Shown: positions 8,501-17,195, counted from the first letter of the stretch. The stretch is DNA of 64,000 nucleotides from Flavobacterium kayseriense (GCF_014305095.1 NZ_JACRUI010000003.1:1-64000); one strand, 5' to 3'. The notes: generated from the sequence alone by a model not told the origin. Numbers and translations are program-made.

Positions 8501-8634
8501 TTAACTGTGATTGAAAAAAAAATAACACATAAAAACAAAAATTTAGACAAACTCTATTTTATTTTGACGCGAAAAATATAGAATGTGAGAAACAAATATT
8601 TTACGTTTATAGACTGTGTAATATAAATTAAATT

Positions 8635-8808
8635 ATGTCAGAAAATAAAAAATCTGAAAAAGGAATTATCATAGGAGCAATTTTTGGAGTAGCCCTTGGC
8701 GCAGCTTACGGAGCCTATACAAACAATATTTCTTTTAGTGTTGGAATAGGAATAGTTATTGGGGCTGCAATTGGAGCAATTTTAGATTTTGTGAAAAACA
8801 GAAAATAA
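8635..8808 (+). CDS. Small glycine-zipper membrane protein (57 aa)
   Basis: The ATG at 8635 opens a 57-codon frame. It encodes a charged N-terminus (MSENKKSEKG), two hydrophobic helices rich in small residues (GAIFGVALGAAYGAY and GIGIVIGAAIGAIL), and a basic tail (DFVKNRK). The GxxxG and AxxxG spacing is that of glycine-zipper helices, which pack as hairpins in membranes. Such short YtxH-like or glycine-zipper proteins are common, with unknown roles. Support for a real gene comes from its composition and from the cassette-type repeat that begins 38 nt after the stop, as for the neighbouring genes. Confidence 0.6.
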   Translation: MSENKKSEKGIIIGAIFGVALGAAYGAYTNNISFSVGIGIVIGAAIGAILDFVKNRK

Positions 8809-8846
8809 ATTTCAAAAAAAGTATAAAATGGCATTTACGGCTAGAA

Positions 8847-8900
8847 AACAGCATTTTGGAAATTACTAGTTTTATGGTAAATTCATGTTATTCTTTTGCA
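8847..8900. repeat. Cassette-type repeat 7 (left part)
   Basis: AACAGCATTTTGGAAATTAC followed by TTTATGGTAAATTCATG and TTCTTTTGCA repeats the shared left half of the elements. It lies just downstream of the 57-aa gene and about 90 nt before the MEMO-like gene. Confidence 0.5.
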
Positions 8901-8991
8901 ATAAAATATACCTTAGATAGAAATATCAGATCGCGATCCCCTGTGTTATCAAAAATCACTTTAGTACAAATTGTTTTAAATAAAATTTTAT

Positions 8992-10068
8992 ATGCGACTA
9001 TTCCTTATTTTGATTTGCCTCTCTTGTTTCAGTTGTAAAATTGAAAAAAACACAACAAGCACGGCGCGACTAGGCACACTTGAAAAAAAAGTTAGGCAGG
9101 TACATGATACGATTGGTTTTGCTCAATACAATTGGCAATTAGACTCTATTTATAACCGTTTAGGTATAACCGATTCTAAAAATAATAGGCAATGGAAAGC
9201 AGCTATAAGTCCGCATGACGATTACAAATATGCGGGACGTTTGTATTACGAATCGCTAAAAGGAGTTAATGCGAACACGATTATTTTAGTTGGTGTTGCG
9301 CACCGTGCTCGAAACTTTACGCTTCAAGACAAAATCATTTTTGGAGATTTTACCCATTGGAAATCGCCTTATGGTGAATTAAAAGTATCGGATTTAAATG
9401 CTGAAATTATGAAGCGACTTCCTCAATCTTCTTATCTAGTTCATAACGAGATGCAAGAGTTAGAACATTCATTAGAGGCTATTATTCCTTTTTTACATCG
9501 CAAGAATAAGAAACTAGAAATTATCCCAATACTAGTACCTTACATTAAGTACGAAACGATTGATGGTATTAGCACTACTCTCGCTGATGTGGTATCAAAA
9601 ATTTTAAAAGAAAGGAATCTTAAATACGGGAAAGATGTTGCAGTAGTTATTTCTAACGATGCGGTGCATTATGGCAACGAGAATTGGAGTGGAGATTTAG
9701 CCCCTTTTGGAGTTGATGATGCAGGTACTAAGAAAGCGAGAGCTATGGATATGGAGATTATTACTACAAGTTTAGTAAACAAAATTAGTACTGAAAAAAT
9801 AAAGACGTTCACAGAATATACTGTGCAAAAGAGCGATTACAAAGAATATAAATGGGTTTGGTGCGGTCGCTATGCTGTACCCTTTGGACTGAGTTTTGCA
9901 AATAAATTAAGTCAATCACTCTACAATAAACCTTTGACGGGGACTTTATTAGATTACCAATCAAGTATCGATCATGAACTTATAAAAGTAGAAGATTTAG
10001 GGATGGGAACAACCGCTATTGCAACTCAAAAACACTGGGTTGCCTATGCAAGTTTAAAATACGAGTAG
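8992..10068 (+). CDS. MEMO1-family lipoprotein (AmmeMemoRadiSam protein B-like)
   Basis: The 358-residue protein begins with a lipoprotein signal ending SCFSC (Cys near residue 15). The rest matches the MEMO family: ISPHDDYKYAGRLYY near residue 70, VGVAHRAR with a conserved His, and EHSLEAIIPFLHR near residue 158, corresponding to the EHSLE block of MEMO. MEMO folds like class III extradiol dioxygenases. In many bacteria it is co-encoded with an AMMECR1 protein and a radical SAM protein, but neither is next to it here, and a lipid-anchored exported form is unlike the cytosolic family standard. Its activity is unknown. It is monocistronic, with an AT-rich leader. Confidence 0.8.
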   Translation: MRLFLILICLSCFSCKIEKNTTSTARLGTLEKKVRQVHDTIGFAQYNWQLDSIYNRLGITDSKNNRQWKAAISPHDDYKYAGRLYYESLKGVNANTIILVGVAHRARNFTLQDKIIFGDFTHWKSPYGELKVSDLNAEIMKRLPQSSYLVHNEMQELEHSLEAIIPFLHRKNKKLEIIPILVPYIKYETIDGISTTLADVVSKILKERNLKYGKDVAVVISNDAVHYGNENWSGDLAPFGVDDAGTKKARAMDMEIITTSLVNKISTEKIKTFTEYTVQKSDYKEYKWVWCGRYAVPFGLSFANKLSQSLYNKPLTGTLLDYQSSIDHELIKVEDLGMGTTAIATQKHWVAYASLKYE

Positions 10069-10247
10069 GTCTTTAATTGTTTATGGTGACTAGATAAAGT
10101 AATGATGATACTAAGGACCTATAAGGACCTATTTTTAAGTCATTTTTAGGTACAAATTTTTTTGTAAATTGCATTTAACAGAACGGTAACTACAATCATG
10201 AATGATGTTGTTATGCATGATGTGAGCTATAAAAAAGATTTCAATAA

Positions 10248-10394
10248 ATGGCTAAGCGCAAGATGCCTCGTAATACGACAGGAGATTGTAACGATCAGTT
10301 TAAAGGCACAAAAAATGAAGTTGTTGGAGCTGATTTTTGTGACTATATACATTAGAAGGGGAAATCACTTGAAGAATGCTTAAATCAATTATAA
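10248..10394 (+). pseudogene. Possible remnant of a 48-residue protein with an internal stop
   Basis: In the 353-nt gap before hipA, a frame from ATG 10248 reads MAKRKMPRNTTGDCNDQFKG and on to a TAG at 10353-10355. The same frame then continues KGKSLEECLNQL to a TAA at 10392-10394. Both halves have protein-like composition. Another overlapping frame (10198-10383) reads less plausibly. I recognise no family. The gap also contains a short direct repeat, AAGGACCTAT, twice near 10115-10135. Confidence 0.25.
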
Positions 10395-10421
10395 AAAAAA
10401 AATAATAAGATTACAACGAAG

Positions 10422-11714
10422 CTACATGAGCAAATGATAACTACCTATTTTGTGTTTTAAATTTTCTTCAACATTCGCCTTTTCGGCATATTCAAACCAA
10501 TTGGCAACCGTAATACTAATTTGCTCGATGATAGTATTGGCTTTTTTAATATTCATGCTTTTAGCAAGAGATAAAAGATCTTCTTTAGTAATGTCTTTCC
10601 TTTTTCCATTGATGCTAAGATTGTGTTGACTTACCCAATCACTGTCCGGTCGGTAGGCAAAGCAAATATCGTAGGCGGGAGCTAATTCCCAACTTCCTTC
10701 TTTTTTGAGTCGAAAAGCAAAGTTTTTAGTATGATCATCGCAATTTCTGGCAATCACATTAAAAACCATTCTTCTAAATAATTGTTCTGCCTGAGGGTAG
10801 GGAAGACGCAGCAAACGCATGGTTTGAAATAGCTGTTCATAGCTAAAACTAGTGATCTGACTAAAATCATAATGCTGCATGGCACACAAAGTTTGTATGT
10901 GGTGTTTTTCAGCTCCGCCTTCACGATCAAAACGTTTGGTCATAAAATGGGCTCTACCATTTTCTTCCATTAATCGAGATTCCATCATTTCGATTCCACA
11001 GGCTGTTGCCATGAGGTAATATGCCATTTCAATACGTCCGTAGCCTGTACTCTCGCCAAATTGCACATCACTTACGGTATCTAATTTTATTAGCCAATGC
11101 TCAAATCCTTTTGGAGCTAAGGTTTGGCCTGATTTTACCTGTCCTGTTTGTTCGTTGTAGGCAATAATCGCTTTTGGACGAGCGCCACCAGCCGAGGTTC
11201 CTATTTTAAGAATATCTAACATAGCATTTTGATCTTTTTCGCTTAAATTAGTTTCAAAGCCTTCTCTTTTAGAAAGCATTTTTTGCGAAAGGCTAATTAA
11301 GTTGTCTATTTCTATATCAAAAGCTTTTTTGTTTACGGTCAATTGTGAGGGTTCAAATTCTAAAGCTCCCATACCACGAGTTCCTATGAAGCACAGAAGT
11401 TCAACGGGATTCATGCTATTCTCCGGTCGACCATTTTGTGCTAGCCAACTATTGATTAATTGGTTTCCGTAATCGTCAGGTAGGACATCAGCTAGTAAAC
11501 CCGGTAAACCTTTAAAAGTTTTTACATCTCGCAATTCAGGAAATGAAAATATGCGATTATTGCTATTACTAATTGGTATTTTTAGCGGTGCTAAATCTAT
11601 TTTAGTGTTTATGAATTTTGGTTCGTACTCAAAGCTGGCCACACCAGTTTGTGCATTCCATGCTACAGCGCCAATAGTTTCTCCCCATATTTTTACAAAA
11701 GCGGTTGTTATCAT
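10422..11714 (-). CDS. hipA: HipA-family serine/threonine kinase toxin
   Basis: The 430-residue protein matches HipA: an N-terminal subdomain with YGNQLINSWLA, the glycine-rich nucleotide loop GTSAGGARPKAII near residue 175, the kinase catalytic loop RNCDDHTKNFAF near residue 320 and the metal-binding APAYDI. HipA toxins phosphorylate aminoacyl-tRNA synthetases, best known for glutamyl-tRNA synthetase in E. coli, and cause growth arrest or persistence. The target here is not known. The start codon at 11714 overlaps the stop of the antitoxin gene by one base, so the pair is translated as a unit. Transcription is from the operator region at 12085-12201. Confidence 0.92.
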   Translation of the reverse strand: MITTAFVKIWGETIGAVAWNAQTGVASFEYEPKFINTKIDLAPLKIPISNSNNRIFSFPELRDVKTFKGLPGLLADVLPDDYGNQLINSWLAQNGRPENSMNPVELLCFIGTRGMGALEFEPSQLTVNKKAFDIEIDNLISLSQKMLSKREGFETNLSEKDQNAMLDILKIGTSAGGARPKAIIAYNEQTGQVKSGQTLAPKGFEHWLIKLDTVSDVQFGESTGYGRIEMAYYLMATACGIEMMESRLMEENGRAHFMTKRFDREGGAEKHHIQTLCAMQHYDFSQITSFSYEQLFQTMRLLRLPYPQAEQLFRRMVFNVIARNCDDHTKNFAFRLKKEGSWELAPAYDICFAYRPDSDWVSQHNLSINGKRKDITKEDLLSLAKSMNIKKANTIIEQISITVANWFEYAEKANVEENLKHKIGSYHLLM

Positions 11715-12058
11715 TACCAGTCGGATTGATTTGAGTTATCAATAGTATTTTTACTTGCACGTTGCCTTTTATTTTGGTCTTGTTTTGCGAGTTCTAAAGG
11801 GCTAATCTCTTGTTTAACAGTAAAGCCTTCGAATAAGTATAATATATCCAAAGCCCTCATAATTTGAATTAATGAAATCATGGTAATAGCCTCGCCGTTT
11901 TCAATTTGTCCTAAAGTCCAACGGTTAATTCCCGCCTCAGTAGCTAATTGAGCTTGCGTTTTATTGATGTTTAATCGTTGCTGTTTAATAAACGCGCCAA
12001 TTGTTTTCACAATCGCTGTATCGCTCATTTCTGTCCAATTATTGTTGGTTTTTCCCAT
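11714..12058 (-). CDS. hipB: HipB-type antitoxin, XRE helix-turn-helix
   Basis: The 114-residue protein has an XRE/Cro-type helix-turn-helix at about residues 22-75 (RLNINKTQAQLATEAGINRW and GQIENGEAITMISLIQIMRA), followed by a basic polar tail ending NQSDW. HipB-like antitoxins bind the cognate HipA kinase and repress their own promoter. It is the first gene of the operon and precedes hipA with a one-base overlap. Three palindromes of the form GTTGGT-N4-ACCA-[AT]-C lie just upstream and are the obvious operators. Confidence 0.88.
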   Translation of the reverse strand: MGKTNNNWTEMSDTAIVKTIGAFIKQQRLNINKTQAQLATEAGINRWTLGQIENGEAITMISLIQIMRALDILYLFEGFTVKQEISPLELAKQDQNKRQRASKNTIDNSNQSDW

Positions 12059-12084
12059 TATTAACCATTTTTATCATATTCAGT

Positions 12085-12201
12085 GTTGGTACATACCAAC
12101 AAATATAATGATAATTTTTATTTAAATCATGTTTTATTTTTTTAGTTGGTAAAAACCATCTTTATGTATTAAAATAGTATTTAGTGTTGGTTTATACCAT
12201 C
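12085..12201 (-). promoter_or_regulatory. Three palindromic operators of the hipBA operon
   Basis: GTTGGTACATACCAAC (12085-12100) is a perfect 16-bp palindrome with 7-bp arms. GTTGGTAAAAACCATC (12145-12160) and GTTGGTTTATACCATC (12186-12201) are near copies. Their centres are 60 and 41 bp apart, close to six and four helical turns, so bound dimers would lie on the same face of the DNA. They lie 27-143 bp upstream of hipB. HipB binding is inferred from position and from the known autoregulation of hipBA systems. Confidence 0.75.
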
Positions 12202-12415
12202 ATTTTATTTGTGATTATAAGGTACTACTTTTTTTATAGTGCACCACGCTCTCAAAACAGTAAGATCTCTTATCTAAAATATAATTAAAATAGACGTAAT
12301 TCAGTTAGTTTTTGGCGCAATCAGATAATCTACTTACCTAAGGAATAATGCCTGTTACAACTTTTTCATCAAGACTAAATACTGTGATTAGTAGTCCGTT
12401 TAGCTACTAATTATT

Positions 12416-12450
12416 TTGTGTTTTATTAACTCTAATATGTACTACATTTG
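12416..12450 (+). promoter_or_regulatory. Possible Bacteroidota promoter for the histidine kinase
   Basis: TACATTTG at 12443-12450 fits the Bacteroidota -7 box TAnnTTTG exactly. A TTG at 12416-12418 could be the -33 box, though the 24-nt spacing is longer than usual. It lies 110 nt before the kinase start. The rest of the gap between hipB and the kinase shows no gene. Confidence 0.35.
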
Positions 12451-12559
12451 CTAGCAATTAGTAGTGCTGCAGATATCCTTGTAATTAGAAATGTATAGGA
12501 ATCAAAAATGCCCACTTAAATAGAACATTTAGTATAGTCTTCGAATTTTTAAATATATA

Positions 12560-14080
12560 ATGAACAAAAAAGTAATTTCTGAAAATAGTAAGATCGCTCT
12601 TGAGATCGAGGACAATCAAAATATTGCTGCAAAATTAATTATTGCCAGTGAAAAATTAGCGCTACAAATTATAGAAACCGAAAAGCGTGAGGCTCAATTA
12701 ATTATAGCTAATAAAGAACTTGAGCGCTCTAACAAGGAACTTGCTTTTCAAAATTCAGAAAAGGAAAAACGTGCAGCCGAATTAGTCATTGCTAATAAAG
12801 AATTAACCTATCAAAATCAGGAAAAGGAAAAACGAGCGGAAGAGTTGGTCATTGCCAATAATGAATTAGCCTATCAAAATCAGGAAAAGGAAAAACGAGC
12901 GGAAGAGTTGGTCATTGCCAATAATGAATTAGCCTATCAAAATCAAGAAAAGGAAAAACGAGCGGAAGAGCTGGTCATTGCCAATAATGAATTAGCCTAT
13001 CAGAATCAAGAAAAAGTAAAACGAGCTGAAGAGTTAGTCATCGCCAATATAGAACTGACTTATCAAAATCAAGAAAAAGTAAATCGCGCTGAAGAATTGG
13101 TTGTTGCCAATAAAGAATTGACTTATCAGAATCAAGAGAAAGTAAACCGAGCTGAAGAGCTGGTAGTTGCTATCAAAGAATTGACATACCAAAATCAAGA
13201 AAAAGAAAAACGAGCTGAAGAGTTAGTCGTTGCAAATAATGAATTAGCCTATCAAAATCAAGAAAAAGAAAAGCGAGCCGAAGAGTTAGCCATTGCTAAT
13301 ACAGAACTGGCATTTCAAAACATTGAAAAGGAAAAACGCGCAAGAGAACTCTTAATTGCTAATAAGGAGATCGAGTCCTTTTCATATATTTCTAGTCATG
13401 ATTTGCAAGAACCTTTGAGGAAAATCCAGACGTTTTCAGGTAGAATTTTCGTAGAAGAATACGATAACTTATCAGCAATGGGCAAGTATTACGTGGAACG
13501 TACCCAGCTATCTGCGTTACATATGCAAACACTTATTGATGATTTATTGGCCTACTCCCGAACTAAAACGACTCAAAGGAAATTTGTAAGTAGTAATCTT
13601 AATAAGATTGTAAAAGAAGCATTAAAGATGCTTAAAGAAGAAATACAGGAAAAGAAAGCGAAAATCGAAATACAAGACCTAGGTGAAGCCAATGTTATTC
13701 CATTTCAATTCAAACAATTGCTTCAAAATCTGATTAGTAATTCCCTTAAGTACTCTGTACCAGAGGTGCAACCTCATATTGTGATTAAAAGTAATTTTGT
13801 AAAATACAATCAATCTACTAGTACTGATTTCGCATTGAAATGTGATCATTGTCACATCAGTGTAAGTGATAACGGAATAGGATTTGATGCAAAATTTAGT
13901 GAAAAAATCTTTGAAATTTTCCAACGCTTACATCATAAGAATGTATACAAGGGAACAGGAATTGGATTAACAATCGCTCGAAAAATAGTTGAAAATCACA
14001 ATGGTATTATTAGAGCGACTAGTGCAGTAAATAAAGGTGCTCAATTTGATATTTATATACCAACGGTTCAAATACATTAA
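12560..14080 (+). CDS. Histidine kinase with a long repetitive coiled coil
   Basis: The 506-residue protein has three parts. Residues 1-66 are a degenerate helical start. Residues 67-255 are nine consecutive 21-residue units (type EKEKRAEELVIANNELAYQNQ), with a partial tenth to about residue 270; 21 residues is three heptads, so this is a long coiled coil. The kinase core follows: HisKA with SYISSHDLQEPLRK and phospho-acceptor His280, then HATPase_c with N box QNLISNSLKY, DNGIGFD, the F box FEIFQRLH and GTGIGLTIARK. There are no transmembrane segments and no PAS or receiver domain, so it is a soluble sensor whose input is unknown. A decayed response regulator lies just downstream on the other strand. 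Confidence 0.88.
   Translation: MNKKVISENSKIALEIEDNQNIAAKLIIASEKLALQIIETEKREAQLIIANKELERSNKELAFQNSEKEKRAAELVIANKELTYQNQEKEKRAEELVIANNELAYQNQEKEKRAEELVIANNELAYQNQEKEKRAEELVIANNELAYQNQEKVKRAEELVIANIELTYQNQEKVNRAEELVVANKELTYQNQEKVNRAEELVVAIKELTYQNQEKEKRAEELVVANNELAYQNQEKEKRAEELAIANTELAFQNIEKEKRARELLIANKEIESFSYISSHDLQEPLRKIQTFSGRIFVEEYDNLSAMGKYYVERTQLSALHMQTLIDDLLAYSRTKTTQRKFVSSNLNKIVKEALKMLKEEIQEKKAKIEIQDLGEANVIPFQFKQLLQNLISNSLKYSVPEVQPHIVIKSNFVKYNQSTSTDFALKCDHCHISVSDNGIGFDAKFSEKIFEIFQRLHHKNVYKGTGIGLTIARKIVENHNGIIRATSAVNKGAQFDIYIPTVQIH
12758..13324 (+). repeat. 63-bp tandem repeat inside the kinase gene
   Basis: Nine in-frame units of 63 bp encode the 21-residue coiled-coil repeat. Units two to four are almost identical at the DNA level, which points to recent duplication or gene conversion; the outer units have drifted. 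Such arrays change copy number by slippage, and every change keeps the frame and the heptad phase. Confidence 0.85.
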
Positions 14081-14113
14081 GATATCCTATGACTATACAA
14101 ATAACATTTTAAA

Positions 14114-14281
14114 CTAGACTTTATCTGAAAGGCAAATATCGGGTAGCGGCCTATTATGATTTTGAGGACTATATTTTTTCGCACTCTCTACAGCATTTTC
14201 AACCACAATTACTTTACTAATATGGAGTGTTTTTTGGTAAATTGTATCAACCGTTTCTCCATTAATTATTCCGTTATCCTG
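14114..14281 (-). pseudogene. Remnant of a response regulator receiver domain
   Basis: The 554-nt gap between the kinase and FUSC genes holds no intact gene. On the minus strand an open stretch of 55 codons ends at a TAG (14114-14116) and contains IYQKTLHISKVIVVENAVES, then LPDICLSD. This follows the receiver pattern in which a VVENGxEAL strand-helix unit precedes LPDLIFLDINMP. Three stops stand just upstream at 14282-14290 and the conserved part after the phospho-acceptor strand is missing. It is convergent with the histidine kinase and may be its lost partner. The match is by eye only. Confidence 0.4.
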
Positions 14282-14634
14282 CTATCACTAAACCGTAACG
14301 GAAGATGCGACAAGAGCTTTAATGTTAGTTGATTTTTAGCTAATTCCTTCTTTTTTAAATTAGTTGCTTTTCAGTATTGCAAATGCTACTTAGCCTTGCG
14401 GAACAATGTCCAATACTAACTTGTTTTTTAATAGATGGTTTCGTGGCAATTCTTGGAGAAAGTGCCTCCTAGAAAATCAATATCGATTAGATATCAACCA
14501 ATACATCTGCATCTAAAATTATTGAACGTGTTTTTGGAAAAATCAGACTTGTGTTTATGCAAGTACTGTAATTATACTATGATACGATAGTATGGCTTTA
14601 TTGTCTTAACTTTAGAACAAAAACATAAATAAGC

Positions 14635-16875
14635 TTGAAAGAAAAACGCAAACAAATAGAACTTTACCTAAAAAGCATTCGTTTTGATCGAGGAATCCGG
14701 ATTGGTCTTGCGATTGCGCTACCACTTGCCTTACTTCATTTTATCGGGTATTTTACATATGCTCCTGCTGTAGTTGTGGGTGCTTTTTTAACCGCGCCAG
14801 GCGATATTCCGGGCAGCTTTAAACGAAAAGTCAATGCCATTTTAGTAAGTATAGGTTTGATGATGCTTATTACAACAGTAATTCTGTTTTCAAAACCGTT
14901 TCTACCTCTTTTGGTAGTAGTATTAATAGTCATTACTTTTATGGTGTCTTTAATTTCAGTTTATGGCTTTAGAGCATCTCTCGTGTCATTTTCGGGTTTG
15001 TTAACGATGGTTATATCATTTGCTATCGAAAAAGAAACAGTGCAGGAGATTTTGATTCAAGTAGCCTTGATGGGGCTTGGAGGTGTTTGGTATTTAGCGA
15101 TATCCTTTATCTTTCAAAAGCTTACCCCATTAAAAGATCAGAATCAGCTGCTGTCAGATACGCTGGAGCTTACAGGTGAATACTTAAAATTACGAGCTAA
15201 ACTAGTAACAAAGAAATCGAAGCGCGATCACTATTTGAAACAATCTTTTGTTCTCCAAAATCAAATTAACGAAAAGCATGAAACACTGAGAGAAATAATG
15301 CTCACCGACCGCTCTAATTCTGAGGATAAACAGCTAGTAATCTCACTCTCCTCGATCAATATACTAGAATTGATAGAAGCAAAACATCTCGATTATGAAG
15401 TAATTGATAGAATTTTTGGTGAGAATAAAGAATTTCTAAACGCTTCGGTAAAACTGAGTAAAGTCATGGGGAATTATCTTAAACGTTTGTCTGAATTATT
15501 GATTCAAAAGGACAATATCCCAAATAATGACCATCTATTACAAGCATTAGCAGAGGCAAGCGAAAGCATCACAAAATATATCGATACCGTCAAATTACCT
15601 GAAGCTCGAGAAGGAGCTCTGCTACTCAAAAATTTGTACGATTACCAAGAGAAACTACTACATGAAATTACTGTTATTAGGAGTGTAATGACTAATGACA
15701 AAGAAGCGTCTAAAATCTCTTTAAAAAAGCAAGACGCAAGTCAGTTTTTAACACTGCAGGAATATAGGTGGAATATTCTTTTTCAAAATTTCAGTTTAGA
15801 CTCTACTATATTTAGACATTCAGCGCGACTCACCGTTGCAATTCTGTTTGCCTATGGGGTAGGTGTATTTTTTGATATACAAAACACCTATTGGATTTTA
15901 CTGACTATTATTGTGATTATGCGCCCTAGTTTTGGCTTGACCAAAGAGCGTTCAAAAGATCGTGTTATTGGTACATTCTTTGGTGCCGCCGTTGCTGTTG
16001 GTATAGTACTACTTACACATAATCCAATAGTTTATGCAGTACTAGCATTTGTTTCTTTTATATTGGCATTTTCATTGATTCAACAAAATTATAAGTTTGC
16101 TGCTGCTTTGATCACCATTAGTATCATATTTGTTTATTCCCTGATCAATCCAAATGCTTTTGAAGTAATTCAATACCGAGTTATCGATACTGTTATAGGT
16201 GCCACTATTGCGGTCGTTGTTAATTATATAGTTTTGCCAAGTTGGGAAGCTAATAATTTGAAGCAGGTACTTTTGAACGCTTTAAAAAAGAACAAGAAAT
16301 ACCTTTTAGCAACCCAGGAATTGTACCAAAATCCTTCTAAACACCAACTCTCTTATAATGTGGCGAGAAAAGAAGCGTTTCTTGCCATTAGTAATTTAAA
16401 TGCTGCCTTCCAGCGCTTAACAAAAGACCCAAAATCGAAACAAAAGGAGTACCAGTTGATTTATGAAATTGTCACGCTTAGCCAAACAATGACATCCGCA
16501 ATCGCATCAATCGGTAGCTTTATTAGCAATCATAAAACGACACCTGCTTCTATAGAATTTAATACATTGAACAAAAAAATTTCTACTATCCTACAGATAT
16601 CAATCGATTCTTTAGGCGATAAGCAAACAAAAAAGAAAGTCGATCAAGAAACAGTTGACATAGCGCAGGAAAAGCTACAAGGAAAATACCAGCAACTATC
16701 TAATTTGAGAGACGAGAACATCAAACATGGTAATACCGAATTAGATACAGAAACGCTTCATGGTCTGCAAGAGGCCTATTTGATTGCCAATCATATGACT
16801 TGGCTAAAATCTCTTTCTGAAAAACTCAATAAAACCACCGAGCGCTATCAATCCTCTATTTTAGAAGAGCTGTAG
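14635..16875 (+). CDS. FUSC-family inner membrane protein (YccS/YhfK-like)
   Basis: The 746-residue protein has the duplicated FUSC layout: about five to six transmembrane helices at residues 20-165, a long charged cytoplasmic helical region (about 166-395), a second helix bundle at 396-550 containing TYWILLTIIVIMRPSFGLT and a TIGATIAVVVNYIVLPSW end, then a C-terminal helical domain. Relatives include YccS and the aromatic acid exporters AaeB. Export of organic acids or similar compounds is possible, but the substrate is unknown. The start is the TTG at 14635; a stop lies three codons upstream and the next ATG would remove part of the first helix. No efflux partner gene is adjacent. Confidence 0.8.
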   Translation: MKEKRKQIELYLKSIRFDRGIRIGLAIALPLALLHFIGYFTYAPAVVVGAFLTAPGDIPGSFKRKVNAILVSIGLMMLITTVILFSKPFLPLLVVVLIVITFMVSLISVYGFRASLVSFSGLLTMVISFAIEKETVQEILIQVALMGLGGVWYLAISFIFQKLTPLKDQNQLLSDTLELTGEYLKLRAKLVTKKSKRDHYLKQSFVLQNQINEKHETLREIMLTDRSNSEDKQLVISLSSINILELIEAKHLDYEVIDRIFGENKEFLNASVKLSKVMGNYLKRLSELLIQKDNIPNNDHLLQALAEASESITKYIDTVKLPEAREGALLLKNLYDYQEKLLHEITVIRSVMTNDKEASKISLKKQDASQFLTLQEYRWNILFQNFSLDSTIFRHSARLTVAILFAYGVGVFFDIQNTYWILLTIIVIMRPSFGLTKERSKDRVIGTFFGAAVAVGIVLLTHNPIVYAVLAFVSFILAFSLIQQNYKFAAALITISIIFVYSLINPNAFEVIQYRVIDTVIGATIAVVVNYIVLPSWEANNLKQVLLNALKKNKKYLLATQELYQNPSKHQLSYNVARKEAFLAISNLNAAFQRLTKDPKSKQKEYQLIYEIVTLSQTMTSAIASIGSFISNHKTTPASIEFNTLNKKISTILQISIDSLGDKQTKKKVDQETVDIAQEKLQGKYQQLSNLRDENIKHGNTELDTETLHGLQEAYLIANHMTWLKSLSEKLNKTTERYQSSILEEL

Positions 16876-17149
16876 TAATTAGTAAAACTGGTGAAAAATA
16901 AATATAATCAGATCAGAGTTCTGTTGTTTCTATAAACTCTTCTTCGGATTCATAGTAAGCCGTTAACTTAATGAAGTGGTAATTTGATTATCTATCCATA
17001 CTTTATAAAAGATTTTTTTTAGATTCTTTTCTTGCCTCATCTTTTTCAGACTATAACTCATACTATTACCTTTAAAATTTGTATTTTCGATTGCTATACC
17101 ATTTCATATTGTACTACTAGAATTTTTTCTGTTTTGCATAATGTACAGA

Positions 17150-17177
17150 TTGGTAGTGCTTCAAATCGTTATATTTT
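17150..17177 (+). promoter_or_regulatory. Likely promoter of the serine hydrolase gene
   Basis: TTG at 17150-17152 and TATATTTT at 17170-17177 are separated by 17 nt, close to the Bacteroidota -33/-7 layout (the final G of TAnnTTTG is T here). The start codon follows 18 nt later. The remainder of the 320-nt gap from 16876 shows no recognisable gene, only short frames on the minus strand. Confidence 0.4.
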
Positions 17178-17195
17178 AGTACTAAATAATTATTT

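Noticed and set aside
1035..8900. Classical integron with intI and attC sites
   Set aside because: No integrase gene is present and the repeats lack a clear R' GTTRRRY core, so only a cassette-like organisation is claimed.
10198..10383. 61-residue frame upstream of hipA
   Set aside because: Composition is poor and a second frame in the same place is more protein-like. Neither is supported by a family.
12758..13324. Regular repeats that could be taken for a CRISPR array
   Set aside because: The repeats are contiguous 63-bp units with no spacers, stay in frame and encode a coiled coil. No CRISPR array or cas gene is seen in the window.
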